Below are positions 34,763-42,924 of a DNA stretch of 64,000 bases, in pieces. The stretch spans positions 576,564-640,563 of the forward strand of contig NZ_FNFN01000004.1 in assembly GCF_900101045.1 (NCBI RefSeq), given 5' to 3'. The stretch is from Nocardioides sp. YR527 (GTDB lineage Bacteria; Actinomycetota; Actinomycetes; Propionibacteriales; Nocardioidaceae). The position numbers and the translations under genes are program-made. The first letter of the stretch is position 1; each line of letters starts with the position of its first letter. A model generated the notes under the pieces. The model searched no databases, had not been told where the DNA came from, and saw nothing but the letters and a program-made list of their open reading frames with translations.

Positions 34763-35926
34763 TCACAGGCCCATGTGCCGGCTTCCCAGGGTCGTGGCGA
34801 AGGCGTGGCTGGCCGTTGCGACGGCGGTCACGATGTCCAGCTCAGTCTCGTCACGGGGACCGTAGACCAGCACCATGCCGCGTGCGAGTCGGACACCGGC
34901 CAAGGGGTGGGCAACGGCCCAGCCCTTGGCGACTGCGTCCCGGGCCAGGGCCGGTGGGAGCGCGAGGTGCAGCGATCCGTCGTAACCGGGGTGGAGATGC
35001 GCGAACTCTCCGGCCGAAGGCACGAGGAACGCATCGAGCGGCACCTCCGGAGCGGGATCGACCATGAAGCCTCGGGCGCCAGGCACGGAGATCGCGGACT
35101 GGCGGCTGGCTACCCCGGGCAGGGCCGCGACTCGGGCGAACAGCTGCTCCTGGATGTCGGTAGGGCTGTTGTCCGACCTCTGCTCCTGGGGAATGGTCCA
35201 GGACACCTCCGGCCGGTGGCCGGCGCGAACCGGCAGCTCGCCACCCATGATGGCCCTCCAGGTCACCGGACTGTCGATGTTCGCGTCGCGGTGCCTGAGA
35301 AAGCCGACGCGTTCGGCGATCCAACCGCCGAGCTCGGCGACCGTGCCCTGCGTGAGCCCGTGACCACCTGGGTCGCGCCGGGCGTACGGCGGGGCCCCGG
35401 ACTCGCTCAGCAGGTAGGTCCAGGTGCGGTCGAGCAGTTCGCGCGGAATCACCGTGTCTGTCTCGCCCTGGGCGACGAAGACCGGAACCCCGGCCAATCG
35501 CGCCGGCGTCACGGGAACGCCGGCGTCGAAAGGCAGGGTGCCGTACAGGATCGCGGCACCCGAGAACCGGCGCGGATCTGCCAGCAGCAGACCACCGGCG
35601 AACGCAGCGCCACCGCTGAAGCCGACCAGGATCACCGGACGGCCCGTCGGGGCGACGTCGTCGAGCCAGGTCCTGAACCAGGACATGGTCTCGGCAAGGG
35701 ACTCGGCCACGGGCCGACCGATCCCACGGTTGGCGAACCAGGCGTAGCCGCCGTTCTCGGCGATCGGCGCGCGGACCGCGACGTACGAGGGGCCGTCGGG
35801 CAGGTGGTCGGCGAGTCCCAGGATGCTCTGCTCGTCGGCTCCACGCCCGTGCAGCAGCACTACGAGGGGGTGGTTCGGATCGTCCGGGGACCGCCAAGCC
35901 ACAACCGGCTCACGTTCCATGTTCAC
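34763..35926 (-). CDS. Alpha/beta hydrolase fused to a DUF5519 (luciferase-family) domain
   Basis: A 387-residue fusion. Residues ~1-205 are a phospholipase/carboxylesterase-type hydrolase: VVLLHGRGADEQS, nucleophile VGFSGGAAFAGGL, acid in VAQGETDTVIP and histidine in PGGHGLTQGT. Residues ~250-385 match DUF5519 proteins (LPGVASRQSAISVPGARGFM, FAHLHPGYDGSLHL, VLVYGPRDETELD). DUF5519 is of unknown function despite its name. Start GTG 35926 has AAAGG upstream. It is the second gene after DoxX (34-base gap). Confidence 0.82.
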   Translation of the reverse strand: MNMEREPVVAWRSPDDPNHPLVVLLHGRGADEQSILGLADHLPDGPSYVAVRAPIAENGGYAWFANRGIGRPVAESLAETMSWFRTWLDDVAPTGRPVILVGFSGGAAFAGGLLLADPRRFSGAAILYGTLPFDAGVPVTPARLAGVPVFVAQGETDTVIPRELLDRTWTYLLSESGAPPYARRDPGGHGLTQGTVAELGGWIAERVGFLRHRDANIDSPVTWRAIMGGELPVRAGHRPEVSWTIPQEQRSDNSPTDIQEQLFARVAALPGVASRQSAISVPGARGFMVDPAPEVPLDAFLVPSAGEFAHLHPGYDGSLHLALPPALARDAVAKGWAVAHPLAGVRLARGMVLVYGPRDETELDIVTAVATASHAFATTLGSRHMGL

Positions 35927-35960
35927 GAGGTCACCTTTCTGCGATCGTCGGTGTCCGCAG

Positions 35961-36404
35961 TCACTGTGCGGTGGCGGTGCGCCCGAGGAGAGCGTCGACG
36001 CTGATGCGGCCGGCGCCGAGCATGGTGATCACCGCTAGGCCGGCGAAGAGGGCCAGGACGAGCTCGAACCCGCCCTGGTCCACGAACACCCCGTTCTCGG
36101 CGTGGACGAGGACGAGTGCACCGAGCAGCGTGATCACGTTGAGGACCGCCGCGATCGGCGTGAGGACGCCGAGGATGAGGGCGACGCCGCCGATCGCCTC
36201 GACCGCGGTCACGAAGACGGCAGCTGCGTCCGGTGCGGGGATGCCCATGTCGCCGAACGAGGCGGCGGTGCCCGCGATCGTGAACGTGCTGAACTTCTGC
36301 CAGCCGTGAGCCACCAGGATGACGCCGAGGGCGACGCGGGAGATCAGCAGGGCGAGGTCGGTCGCGGCCGGGGAGTTGGCGGCGGGGGAGAGCAGCTTGC
36401 GCAT
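35961..36404 (-). CDS. DoxX-family membrane protein
   Basis: A 147-residue protein with four membrane segments and the family opening LLISRVALGVILVAHGWQKF. DoxX proteins are linked to redox and thiol stress or quinone-related electron flow. It precedes the hydrolase-DUF5519 gene in one operon, with two repeat operators in front. ATG 36404 has AAAGG upstream. Confidence 0.9.
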   Translation of the reverse strand: MRKLLSPAANSPAATDLALLISRVALGVILVAHGWQKFSTFTIAGTAASFGDMGIPAPDAAAVFVTAVEAIGGVALILGVLTPIAAVLNVITLLGALVLVHAENGVFVDQGGFELVLALFAGLAVITMLGAGRISVDALLGRTATAQ

Positions 36405-36480
36405 GTGAGGAACCTTTCGGGCTGGGGTCGGTGTTGCGGCCGAAGCCGACGTGGTGGGGCGCTGAGCCCCACCACTTTGG

Positions 36481-36527
36481 TTGTCGCTACAAGTAACCCT
36501 GCCATGGAAATGGTTGTTCCTACAAGT
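36481..36527. promoter_or_regulatory. Paired repeat operator upstream of doxX
   Basis: TTGTCGCTACAAGT at 36481-36494 and TTGTTCCTACAAGT at 36514-36527: each contains a TTGT-N4-ACAA inverted repeat, and the pair is 33 bases apart (three turns). They lie 77-123 bases upstream of DoxX. This layout suits a MarR or HxlR-type redox regulator, which is not encoded next to it. Confidence 0.6.
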
Positions 36528-36555
36528 TGTCCACTTCCTGAGCTCGTTCAGGTGC

Positions 36556-37659
36556 TCATACGTCCGTCCGGTACTTCGACAGCTTGTCCGGGTCGATCTC
36601 GATGCCGAGGCCGGGTCCTGGCAGGACGTGCATCGCGCCGTCGATGATGGTGAGCGGGTCGGCGAGCAGGTCGTCGCTCATGTCGAGGTAGTTGGACAGC
36701 TCGGCCGAGTTCCGCGCGGTCCATGCCTGGGAAGCGCCGAACGCCAGCGAGCACGCGGTGCCGACCTGGCCGTCGATCTGGTTGCCGATGACGGTCTCGA
36801 CACCTAGCCCCTCGGCCAGATGGGCCACCCGGAGCGAGTCGGAGAAGCCTGTACGCGCGGTCTTGATGCTGACACCGGTGGCCGCACCGGCCATCAGTTC
36901 ACGGGTGACGTCGGCGGGTGTCGGTGCGCTCTCGTCGGCGACGAACGGGACCGGGCATTGCGAGACGAGCCAGCGCCGCCCCATCACGTCGTCGGCTCGG
37001 CAGAGCTCCTCGACCCGTGACAGGCCGACCCCCTCGAGCTGCCGGACCGCTTCGGCCGCCTGTGGGGCGGTCCAGCCGCGGTTCCCGTCGATGTAGATCT
37101 CGGCGTCGTCACCGACGGCCGTCCGCACCGCGCGGCAGACAGCGACATCCAGATCGATGGGTTGGCGTCCCACCTTGATCTTGTAGCTGGTGATCCCGAG
37201 TGTCTCCCGCAGTTCGATGGCCTGGTCGGCCACGATCTCGGGCGCCTCGAAGCCCAGCATGTGGCTCACCCGGAGCCGGTCGGCGTAGCCCCCGAGGAGC
37301 TCGTGGACGGGCTGGCCGACCGTCTTGCCCCAGGCATCCCACATGGCCATGTCGATCGCGGCCTTGGCGGTGGGGTTGCCGACCGTCCGCCCGAGGCGGG
37401 CCCGGACCTCCTCGCGGTCGAGCAGGGTGAGCCCCTCGACGGCGGGGGCGAAGAGCTTCTCGATCACGCCGACGATGGAGACCTGGGTCTCGCCATAGGT
37501 GTATGGCCTCGGGGGTGCTTCGGCCACCCCGACCACGCCGTCGTCGGTCGTCACCTGGACGAGGACGTTGTCCGCGAGGTCGATGAAGCCGCTCGCGAAG
37601 TGCAGAGGGCGACTGAAGGGGATGGCGTACGGAACGGCCCGTACGGAGACGATCTTCAT
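36556..37659 (-). CDS. Enolase-superfamily enzyme (mandelate racemase/muconate lactonizing group)
   Basis: A 367-residue enzyme with the N-terminal capping domain and the barrel carrying KxK in SYKIKVGRQP, the first metal Asp in EIYIDGNRGW, and later acids in VEELCRADD and PFVADESAPT. A KxK plus a lysine at the far side (SIKTARTGFSDS) points to the muconate-lactonizing/dipeptide-epimerase subgroup and not to mandelate racemase. It could be a cycloisomerase for a ring-cleavage diacid. It is the last gene of a minus-strand group with a transporter and a dehydrogenase. Confidence 0.88.
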   Translation of the reverse strand: MKIVSVRAVPYAIPFSRPLHFASGFIDLADNVLVQVTTDDGVVGVAEAPPRPYTYGETQVSIVGVIEKLFAPAVEGLTLLDREEVRARLGRTVGNPTAKAAIDMAMWDAWGKTVGQPVHELLGGYADRLRVSHMLGFEAPEIVADQAIELRETLGITSYKIKVGRQPIDLDVAVCRAVRTAVGDDAEIYIDGNRGWTAPQAAEAVRQLEGVGLSRVEELCRADDVMGRRWLVSQCPVPFVADESAPTPADVTRELMAGAATGVSIKTARTGFSDSLRVAHLAEGLGVETVIGNQIDGQVGTACSLAFGASQAWTARNSAELSNYLDMSDDLLADPLTIIDGAMHVLPGPGLGIEIDPDKLSKYRTDV

Positions 37660-37703
37660 GCTGAGGTTGCTCCTGGGTTGGGTGGCGGCGACGCTAGGGC
37701 TGA

Positions 37704-37755
37704 TCAGCGTCGCGCTGAAGTACTGATCCGAGGGTGGTTATTCGCTGATGCGAAT
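37704..37755. promoter_or_regulatory. Two palindromes upstream of the enolase-family gene
   Basis: TCAGCG-TCG-CGCTGA (37704-37718) and ATTCGC-TGAT-GCGAAT (37740-37755), both perfect, in the 123-base gap between the transporter and the enolase-superfamily gene. They suggest that this gene has its own promoter and regulator. Confidence 0.5.
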
Positions 37756-37782
37756 CAATGCTCGCCTCGTCGGAACCCCCGG

Positions 37783-39144
37783 CTACGCCCTGGACGCAGT
37801 CGTCGAGCCTGCTGAGACGTGGGTTGTGCGCTGGACGTTGGTCGCGATTCCGCCGGTCTGCTGGTCGGCCCAGCGGAACATGATGTTCACGAGCACGGCG
37901 GCGATAGCGAAGAAGCCGGCCATGATCAGCAGGCCCGACTCCGTGGAGCCCGTTGCGTCCTTGATCAGGCCCAGGACGTACGGCCCGACCAGCCCGCTCA
38001 GGTTGCCGAAGCTGTTGACCAGCGCGATCGCGACGACGGCCAGTCCGCCGGCATAGACCTGGGCGACCGTCGCCTGGAAGGTGGACAGCACGCCGAAGAA
38101 CCCGGCGGCACCGAACGCGACTCCGCAGATCGCGATGAACGGGTTCCCGGACAGCACGCCGACGCTGAGGCCGACTGCGGCGGCCGCCATCAGTCCGGTC
38201 ATGTGCCAGCGCCGGTCGCCGGTGCGGACCACGCTGCGGGCCACGACGATCATCACGATGGTCGAGAACAGCCACGGGACAGCCGAGATGAACCCAGCCG
38301 CAGCGGCGCCGACTTCGAACTGCTCGCCGACGATGGTGGGCAGGAAGTAGGTGATCGACCAGAACCCGATCAGCACGCAGAAGTACGTCAGCGCGAAGAG
38401 CCATACCGACGGCAGTCGCATGGCCGAGAGCATCTGCTTGACCCCGTGGCTGGAGGTGTCCTCCTGGGTGGCGGTCTCGGCCAGGTAGGACTTCTCCGAG
38501 GAGGTGAGCCAGGCGGCGTCCTCGGGTCGCTCGGGAAGCCGGAAGAAGATGTATGCGGCCAGCACGATCGCGGGCAGTCCCTCGAGGAGGAAGACCCAGC
38601 GCCAGCCAGCCAGTCCGAGCACGCCGTCCATCAGGAGCAGCGACGAGGTGAGGAGTGCGCCGGTCATCAGGGCGATCGGCACGGCGAGATTGAGCATGGA
38701 GTACGCACGGGGAAGCAGCCGTGGCGGGCACCAGAAGGCCAGGAAGAGCAGTGCGCCCGGGGAGAACCCGGCCTCGGCCACGCCGAGCAGAATGCGCAGG
38801 ATGTGCAGGGTCAGCTCGTTCTGCACCAGCGCCATGCACATGGTCACGGCGCCCCAGGTGACCATGATCCGGGCGATCCACCTCCGGGCGCCCACCTTGG
38901 CGAGGGCCAGGTTCGACGGGATCTCGAAGGCGAGGTAGCCGATGTAGAAGAGCCCGGCCGAGAGGCCGAAGGCCGCGGCGGTGAGGCCGAGGTCCTCCGA
39001 CATGGGACCGGCGACGATGCCGATGTTGGCGCGGTCGATGTAGGAGATGAACATGCCCAGCATCACGATCGGGAGGATTCGGGCCAGCATCTTCTTGTAG
39101 ATGCCGGCCTCCATTGCTTCGGGAGACAGCTGCTCGGTGGCCAT
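37783..39144 (-). CDS. MFS transporter, anion:cation symporter (ACS) family
   Basis: A 453-residue transporter, about 12 membrane segments. MLGMFISYIDRANIGIVAGP in the first helix and GWRWVFLLEGLPAIVLAAYI are typical of ACS-family importers of carboxylates such as hydroxyphenylpropionate, phthalate or galactarate. It belongs with the flanking enolase-family and dehydrogenase genes and presumably brings in their substrate. Confidence 0.92.
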   Translation of the reverse strand: MATEQLSPEAMEAGIYKKMLARILPIVMLGMFISYIDRANIGIVAGPMSEDLGLTAAAFGLSAGLFYIGYLAFEIPSNLALAKVGARRWIARIMVTWGAVTMCMALVQNELTLHILRILLGVAEAGFSPGALLFLAFWCPPRLLPRAYSMLNLAVPIALMTGALLTSSLLLMDGVLGLAGWRWVFLLEGLPAIVLAAYIFFRLPERPEDAAWLTSSEKSYLAETATQEDTSSHGVKQMLSAMRLPSVWLFALTYFCVLIGFWSITYFLPTIVGEQFEVGAAAAGFISAVPWLFSTIVMIVVARSVVRTGDRRWHMTGLMAAAAVGLSVGVLSGNPFIAICGVAFGAAGFFGVLSTFQATVAQVYAGGLAVVAIALVNSFGNLSGLVGPYVLGLIKDATGSTESGLLIMAGFFAIAAVLVNIMFRWADQQTGGIATNVQRTTHVSAGSTTASRA

Positions 39145-39266
39145 GAGGGGGACCTCTCTCGGGGTTATCGGCTGATTTCGGGTACAGCGCAGCGCGCCAC
39201 GACCGAGTCGCGGCGTCGGCGCAGGCGGTGGGGCGGCGGCCGCCGTTCGTGGTGGCCGCCCGCCGC

Positions 39267-40196
39267 TCAGTTGCGCGGGTCGTACGTCCGGATGATCTGG
39301 CTGTCGTCCTCGTCGAGGAGGCCCATGGCCTCCGCTGCCTGGTAGCGGCGGCGGGCCGTCTCCAGCATGGGGACCGACGCCCCGGCTTCCGCGGCCAAGG
39401 CTGCGACGAGCGCGTTGTCCTTGGCGAGGATGGCCAGTCGGGTCAGAACATCTGGCGCGCCGTCAGCCATGCGCGGGCCACGGTCGTCGAAGAACCACGA
39501 GGCGCCGGAGCCGCCGCTGATGAGTTCGACGGCGCGGACGGGATCGAGGCCGAAGGAGGTCGCGAGCGCGATGGCCTCGGCAGCGACCACCAGGTGGGTC
39601 GAGCTGCAGAGCTGGTTGACGAGCTTCATGGACTGTCCGTCGCCCACGGTCCCGCCGACGAGCAAGACCTCGCCCAGGATCCCGAACACGCCGGCAAGGC
39701 GGTCGATGGCGTCCTCCGGTCCGGCGGTGAAGAACCTCAAGCGGCCCTGCTCGGCGCCGGGCACGCCACCGGTCACCGGGGCGTCGACCACGCTGGCGCC
39801 GGCGGACGCCAAGCTCTCCTGCGCGGCGCGGGCGTCGGTGGGGCCGATCGTCGAGACGAGGACCCAGGTCTCACCCTCGAGCGATCCGCGGTGACGGGCT
39901 GCCGCCGTCGCTACGTCCTTCGCCTGGCTGCCAGTTGCGACGAGCACCAGGACCACGTCGCAGCCCTTGGTGTCGGTGACGTCGGCTGCGGACGTCATCC
40001 CGACAGCCTCCGCCCGCTCCCGGGCAGCGGGGGCCGGGTCGATCCCGACGACGTCGTGGCCCGCGTCGCTCAGGCGGTGCGCCATCGGGAAGCCGATCGC
40101 ACCGAGCCCGACCACGGCGACGCGCAGGCGATCCCGGTCGTCACCGGTGAGTCCGGGCTGTCCGGTCGCGCCGAGGTCGTCGTTCTTGGTCGCCAT
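39267..40196 (-). CDS. NAD(P)-dependent beta-hydroxyacid dehydrogenase (3-hydroxyisobutyrate dehydrogenase family)
   Basis: A 309-residue enzyme: Rossmann motif VAVVGLGAIGFPMAHRLSDAG, substrate-binding DAPVTGGVPGAEQG and catalytic lysine in GDGQSMKLVNQL. Substrates in the family include 3-hydroxyisobutyrate, tartronate semialdehyde and related acids. GGAGGAAA precedes ATG 40196. A copy of the shared LysR-type element lies 72-83 bases upstream, inside the end of the LysR gene. Confidence 0.9.
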   Translation of the reverse strand: MATKNDDLGATGQPGLTGDDRDRLRVAVVGLGAIGFPMAHRLSDAGHDVVGIDPAPAARERAEAVGMTSAADVTDTKGCDVVLVLVATGSQAKDVATAAARHRGSLEGETWVLVSTIGPTDARAAQESLASAGASVVDAPVTGGVPGAEQGRLRFFTAGPEDAIDRLAGVFGILGEVLLVGGTVGDGQSMKLVNQLCSSTHLVVAAEAIALATSFGLDPVRAVELISGGSGASWFFDDRGPRMADGAPDVLTRLAILAKDNALVAALAAEAGASVPMLETARRRYQAAEAMGLLDEDDSQIIRTYDPRN

Positions 40197-40258
40197 GCAT
40201 TTCCTCCTGAGGTCTCAGTGACGTTCGCCACAACAGGGGCGACGCTAACCCCCAGGAC

Positions 40259-41203
40259 CTATCCATTTCCAATACCAATTGCGGATTTATCCATTGCCAA
40301 ACCAGAAAGATCAGGGGTGGGCAGCGCTGCCTCACCGGATTCGAGCACTTTGGCCAGCGCAGGGGAGGGGTCGTCTTTTCGCCATACGAGCGTGGCGAAC
40401 ATGTGGCTCGGGCTGATGCCCTCGATGGGTCGATAGACGAGTCCGACGGACTGGACCGGCTTGACCGAGCTGAGGGTGATCGTGACGCCGGCACCCGCGG
40501 CCACCAGTGCCAGAACGGTGCTGGAGTCCGGTGCTACCTGGGCGACCCGGGGCCGGAAGCCTGCGGTGACGCAGAGCGAGTACATGGTCGACTGGAGGAT
40601 CGACCCCTGGTCGTCCGGAAGGCTCACGAAGTCCTCGTCACGTAGCTCTGCGAGCCGAATGCTGTCCCGGTCGGCGAGTGGGTGGCTTTCGGGCAGGGCG
40701 CAGATCAGCTCCTCCACCTCGACGACCCGCCAGGCGAGCTCGGCATGGGGGATCGGCAGTCGCGCGAACGCCAGGTCGAGGGATCCGTCGCGGACGAGCT
40801 CCAAGGCGGTGTAGACGTAGGTCTGCGACTGCAGCTCGAGCTCGATCCCGGGGTGGGCCTTGCGAACGGCGTTGGCCATCTGTGGCAGGACGCGCTGGCT
40901 CGATGCACCGGCGAACCCGATGCGGACCCGGCCCTGATCGCCGGAGTTGATCGATCGAGCGACCTGCAGCGCGTCCTCGACCTGGTTGAGGACGCGACGA
41001 GCCGGGTCGAGGAGGCGCGCGCCGGCGTCGGTGAGCGTCACGCTGCGAGTGCTGCGCTCGAAGAGCTTGAGCTTCAGATCCTGCTCGAGCATTCGGATGC
41101 GGCTGCTGAGCGGTGGTTGCGAGATGTGGAGCCTTGCCGCGGCGCGCCCGAAGTGGAGCTCTTCCGCGACTGCTACGAACGCCTCGAAGTCGCGCAGTTC
41201 CAT
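40259..41203 (-). CDS. LysR-family regulator 1 of the ATTGGTATTGGA regulon
   Basis: A 314-residue LysR protein (LRDFEAFVAVAEELHFGRAA, then RLHISQPPLSSRIRMLEQDL). GGAGG lies 5 bases before ATG 41203; a longer reading upstream is unlikely. It is of the same subtype as the LysR at 53264: both share AEELHFGRAA and QVAPD-S-ALALV segments. It diverges from VOC/cyclase/SDR. The last residues (AIGIGNG) are encoded by an operator-like sequence belonging to the next promoter, so the tail may not be conserved. Confidence 0.92.
   Translation of the reverse strand: MELRDFEAFVAVAEELHFGRAAARLHISQPPLSSRIRMLEQDLKLKLFERSTRSVTLTDAGARLLDPARRVLNQVEDALQVARSINSGDQGRVRIGFAGASSQRVLPQMANAVRKAHPGIELELQSQTYVYTALELVRDGSLDLAFARLPIPHAELAWRVVEVEELICALPESHPLADRDSIRLAELRDEDFVSLPDDQGSILQSTMYSLCVTAGFRPRVAQVAPDSSTVLALVAAGAGVTITLSSVKPVQSVGLVYRPIEGISPSHMFATLVWRKDDPSPALAKVLESGEAALPTPDLSGLAMDKSAIGIGNG
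40268..40279 (-). promoter_or_regulatory. Third copy of the LysR element, in front of the dehydrogenase
   Basis: On the minus strand the sequence is ATTGGTATTGGA, identical over 12 bases to the core of the element at 41251-41264. It lies 72 bases upstream of the dehydrogenase start and inside the final codons of the LysR gene. Position and identity suggest that it is a regulator site and not just coding sequence. Confidence 0.55.
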
Positions 41204-41239
41204 GGTTTCCTCCGGTGAGATTGTTCTGGAGTCGCTATC

Positions 41240-41264
41240 AAAACAGAGTGGATTGGTATTGGAC
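41240..41264. promoter_or_regulatory. LysR element in the LysR 1/VOC divergon
   Basis: AAAACAGA (41240-41247) followed by GATTGGTATTGGAC (41251-41264). The same two blocks occur at 54187-54215 in the other LysR divergon. It is 37-61 bases from the LysR start and 111 bases from the VOC start, as expected for an autoregulating LysR activator. The core is a tandem ATTGG-T-ATTGG. Confidence 0.7.
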
Positions 41265-41374
41265 GCCGAATGTAACCCATGGTTGTGTGATGGGAGGCAC
41301 AACGCGCTCCGACCCGCTCTCAGAGGTCGGCGCACCCGGTGCCCATCCGCGAAACGTAAGGAAGAAACAGACCC

Positions 41375-41830
41375 ATGAAGCTCCGCCTCCACCACGTCAA
41401 CGTCGTCTCCGACAACATGGAGGAGCTCCACGCGTTCTACTCAGACGTGCTCGGGCTCGAGAAGATGCCGCTTCCCCCGATGATCGACCACATCGGACAT
41501 GAGGAGCCCGCCGCCGAGGCGGCGGACCCCGACGACGAGACCTGGGGCGAGAACGTCGCCTTCTTCGACGCAGGCGAGGGTGACCAGCTGCAGATTCACG
41601 CCGGACGTCGCCAGGCCTACCTCGGTCCGCAGATGGGGCACGGCGTCAACCCGCTGCTCACGGGCCACTTCGCCTTCCGGACCGACGACCTCGACGAGGT
41701 GCGCAAGCACCTCAACGACAAGGGCATCCCGTTCTCTGACTACGGCGAGTGGGCCGTCAAGGACTGGGACCAGATCTTCTTCACCGACCCCGCTGGCAAC
41801 GTCATCGAGATCCACCAGCTGCTTCGCTGA
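41375..41830 (+). CDS. VOC-superfamily protein (glyoxalase/dioxygenase fold)
   Basis: A 151-residue protein with one vicinal-oxygen-chelate unit: LRLHHVNVVSDNMEELHAFY at the start (first metal His), LTGHFAFRTDDLDEVRKHL in the middle and GNVIEIHQLL at the end (metal Glu). Single-unit VOC proteins may be isomerases, epimerases, lyases or dioxygenases. First gene of the plus-strand operon with cyclase and SDR. Confidence 0.88.
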   Translation: MKLRLHHVNVVSDNMEELHAFYSDVLGLEKMPLPPMIDHIGHEEPAAEAADPDDETWGENVAFFDAGEGDQLQIHAGRRQAYLGPQMGHGVNPLLTGHFAFRTDDLDEVRKHLNDKGIPFSDYGEWAVKDWDQIFFTDPAGNVIEIHQLLR

Positions 41831-41832
41831 GC

Positions 41833-42924
41833 ATGACGCGCGACGACGCGGTCTCGCCGGCGCCGCCCAGCTCGCCTCGCTGGGTGAATCGCCCCGACCG
41901 ATCCACGTGGGGTGACTTCGGCGTAGACGACCGGCTCGGCCGGTTGAACCTCGTCGGTCCCGAGCAGGTCCGCAAGGGCGTCGCGGAGGTGCGGGAGGGG
42001 CGGGTGTTCCCGCTCTCCCTTCCCCTCGATCGGCCGGGCGGAACCGCACTGAGCAAGCATCGCCTGCCACCCGTCGTACGTCCCACGATCAGGTCCGGCC
42101 GGGTCAACTTCAACTGTGAGATGGCCGTGGCCCACCCCGGAGCGACCGACATCGTCGGCGACGACCTGGTCGTCCTGCATACGCAGTACTCCACACAGTG
42201 GGACGCGTTCGGTCACATCGGCGCACACTTCGACGCCGACGGCGACGGGACCCCCGAGATCGTCTACTACAACGGATGGCGGGCGGACCGTGAGGTACGC
42301 GGCCCCAGCTCCCCGGCTCTCGCGGGACTGGCCAGCCTCGCCGACGTCGAGGGGGCGGAGAACGGAGCGGCATCGACGAGCGATGCCGGCCCGGTCGGTA
42401 TCGACGCGATGGCTGCTCACGGAGTCCAGGGGCGGGCGGTCCTGGTCGACCTCGAGGCTCATCTCGGCCCAGGCCGGACCGTCGTGACCGGCGAGCGGTG
42501 GCTCGATGCTCTCGACGCACTGAAGGTCACCGTCGAACCGGGGGACCTCCTGCTGATCCACACAGGTTTCGCCCGGGCGTACATGGGCGGCGGCGAACCC
42601 GGAGAGGCAACGGGCGCGATGCTGGATGGTGCGGATCCCGGCCTGCAGGCCTGGATCCGCGATTCCGGAGTCGCCGCGATCGCGGCCGACAACCATGCGG
42701 TCGAGGCATTCCCGCCGCCGGGCCATGAGGCCGGGCAGCCGGTCCTGCCGCTCCATGAGCTCTGCCTCTTCCGCCTTGGCATCCACCTGGGCGAGCTCTG
42801 GTGGCTCAGCGATCTGGCCGAGCACCTACGCGAGAACGGGCGCTCCCGCCTCTTGCTCACCGCACCACCGCTACGGCTGCCGGGAGCGACCGGCTCACCT
42901 CTTACCCCCATCGCTACGACATGA
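41833..42924 (+). CDS. Cyclase-family hydrolase (isatin hydrolase/KynB-related, long form)
   Basis: A 363-residue cyclase-family protein. ATG 41833 follows the VOC stop by two bases. Hallmarks: TQWDAFGHIGAHFD in place of the HxGTHxDxPxH metal motif of KynB, and ADNHAVEAFPP with LPLHELCLFRLGI near the C terminus, typical of the ~320-360-residue long form. The family hydrolyses cyclic amides or N-formyl groups in characterised members, but the long form is largely unstudied. It likely opens a ring or an amide in this pathway. Confidence 0.85.
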   Translation: MTRDDAVSPAPPSSPRWVNRPDRSTWGDFGVDDRLGRLNLVGPEQVRKGVAEVREGRVFPLSLPLDRPGGTALSKHRLPPVVRPTIRSGRVNFNCEMAVAHPGATDIVGDDLVVLHTQYSTQWDAFGHIGAHFDADGDGTPEIVYYNGWRADREVRGPSSPALAGLASLADVEGAENGAASTSDAGPVGIDAMAAHGVQGRAVLVDLEAHLGPGRTVVTGERWLDALDALKVTVEPGDLLLIHTGFARAYMGGGEPGEATGAMLDGADPGLQAWIRDSGVAAIAADNHAVEAFPPPGHEAGQPVLPLHELCLFRLGIHLGELWWLSDLAEHLRENGRSRLLLTAPPLRLPGATGSPLTPIATT

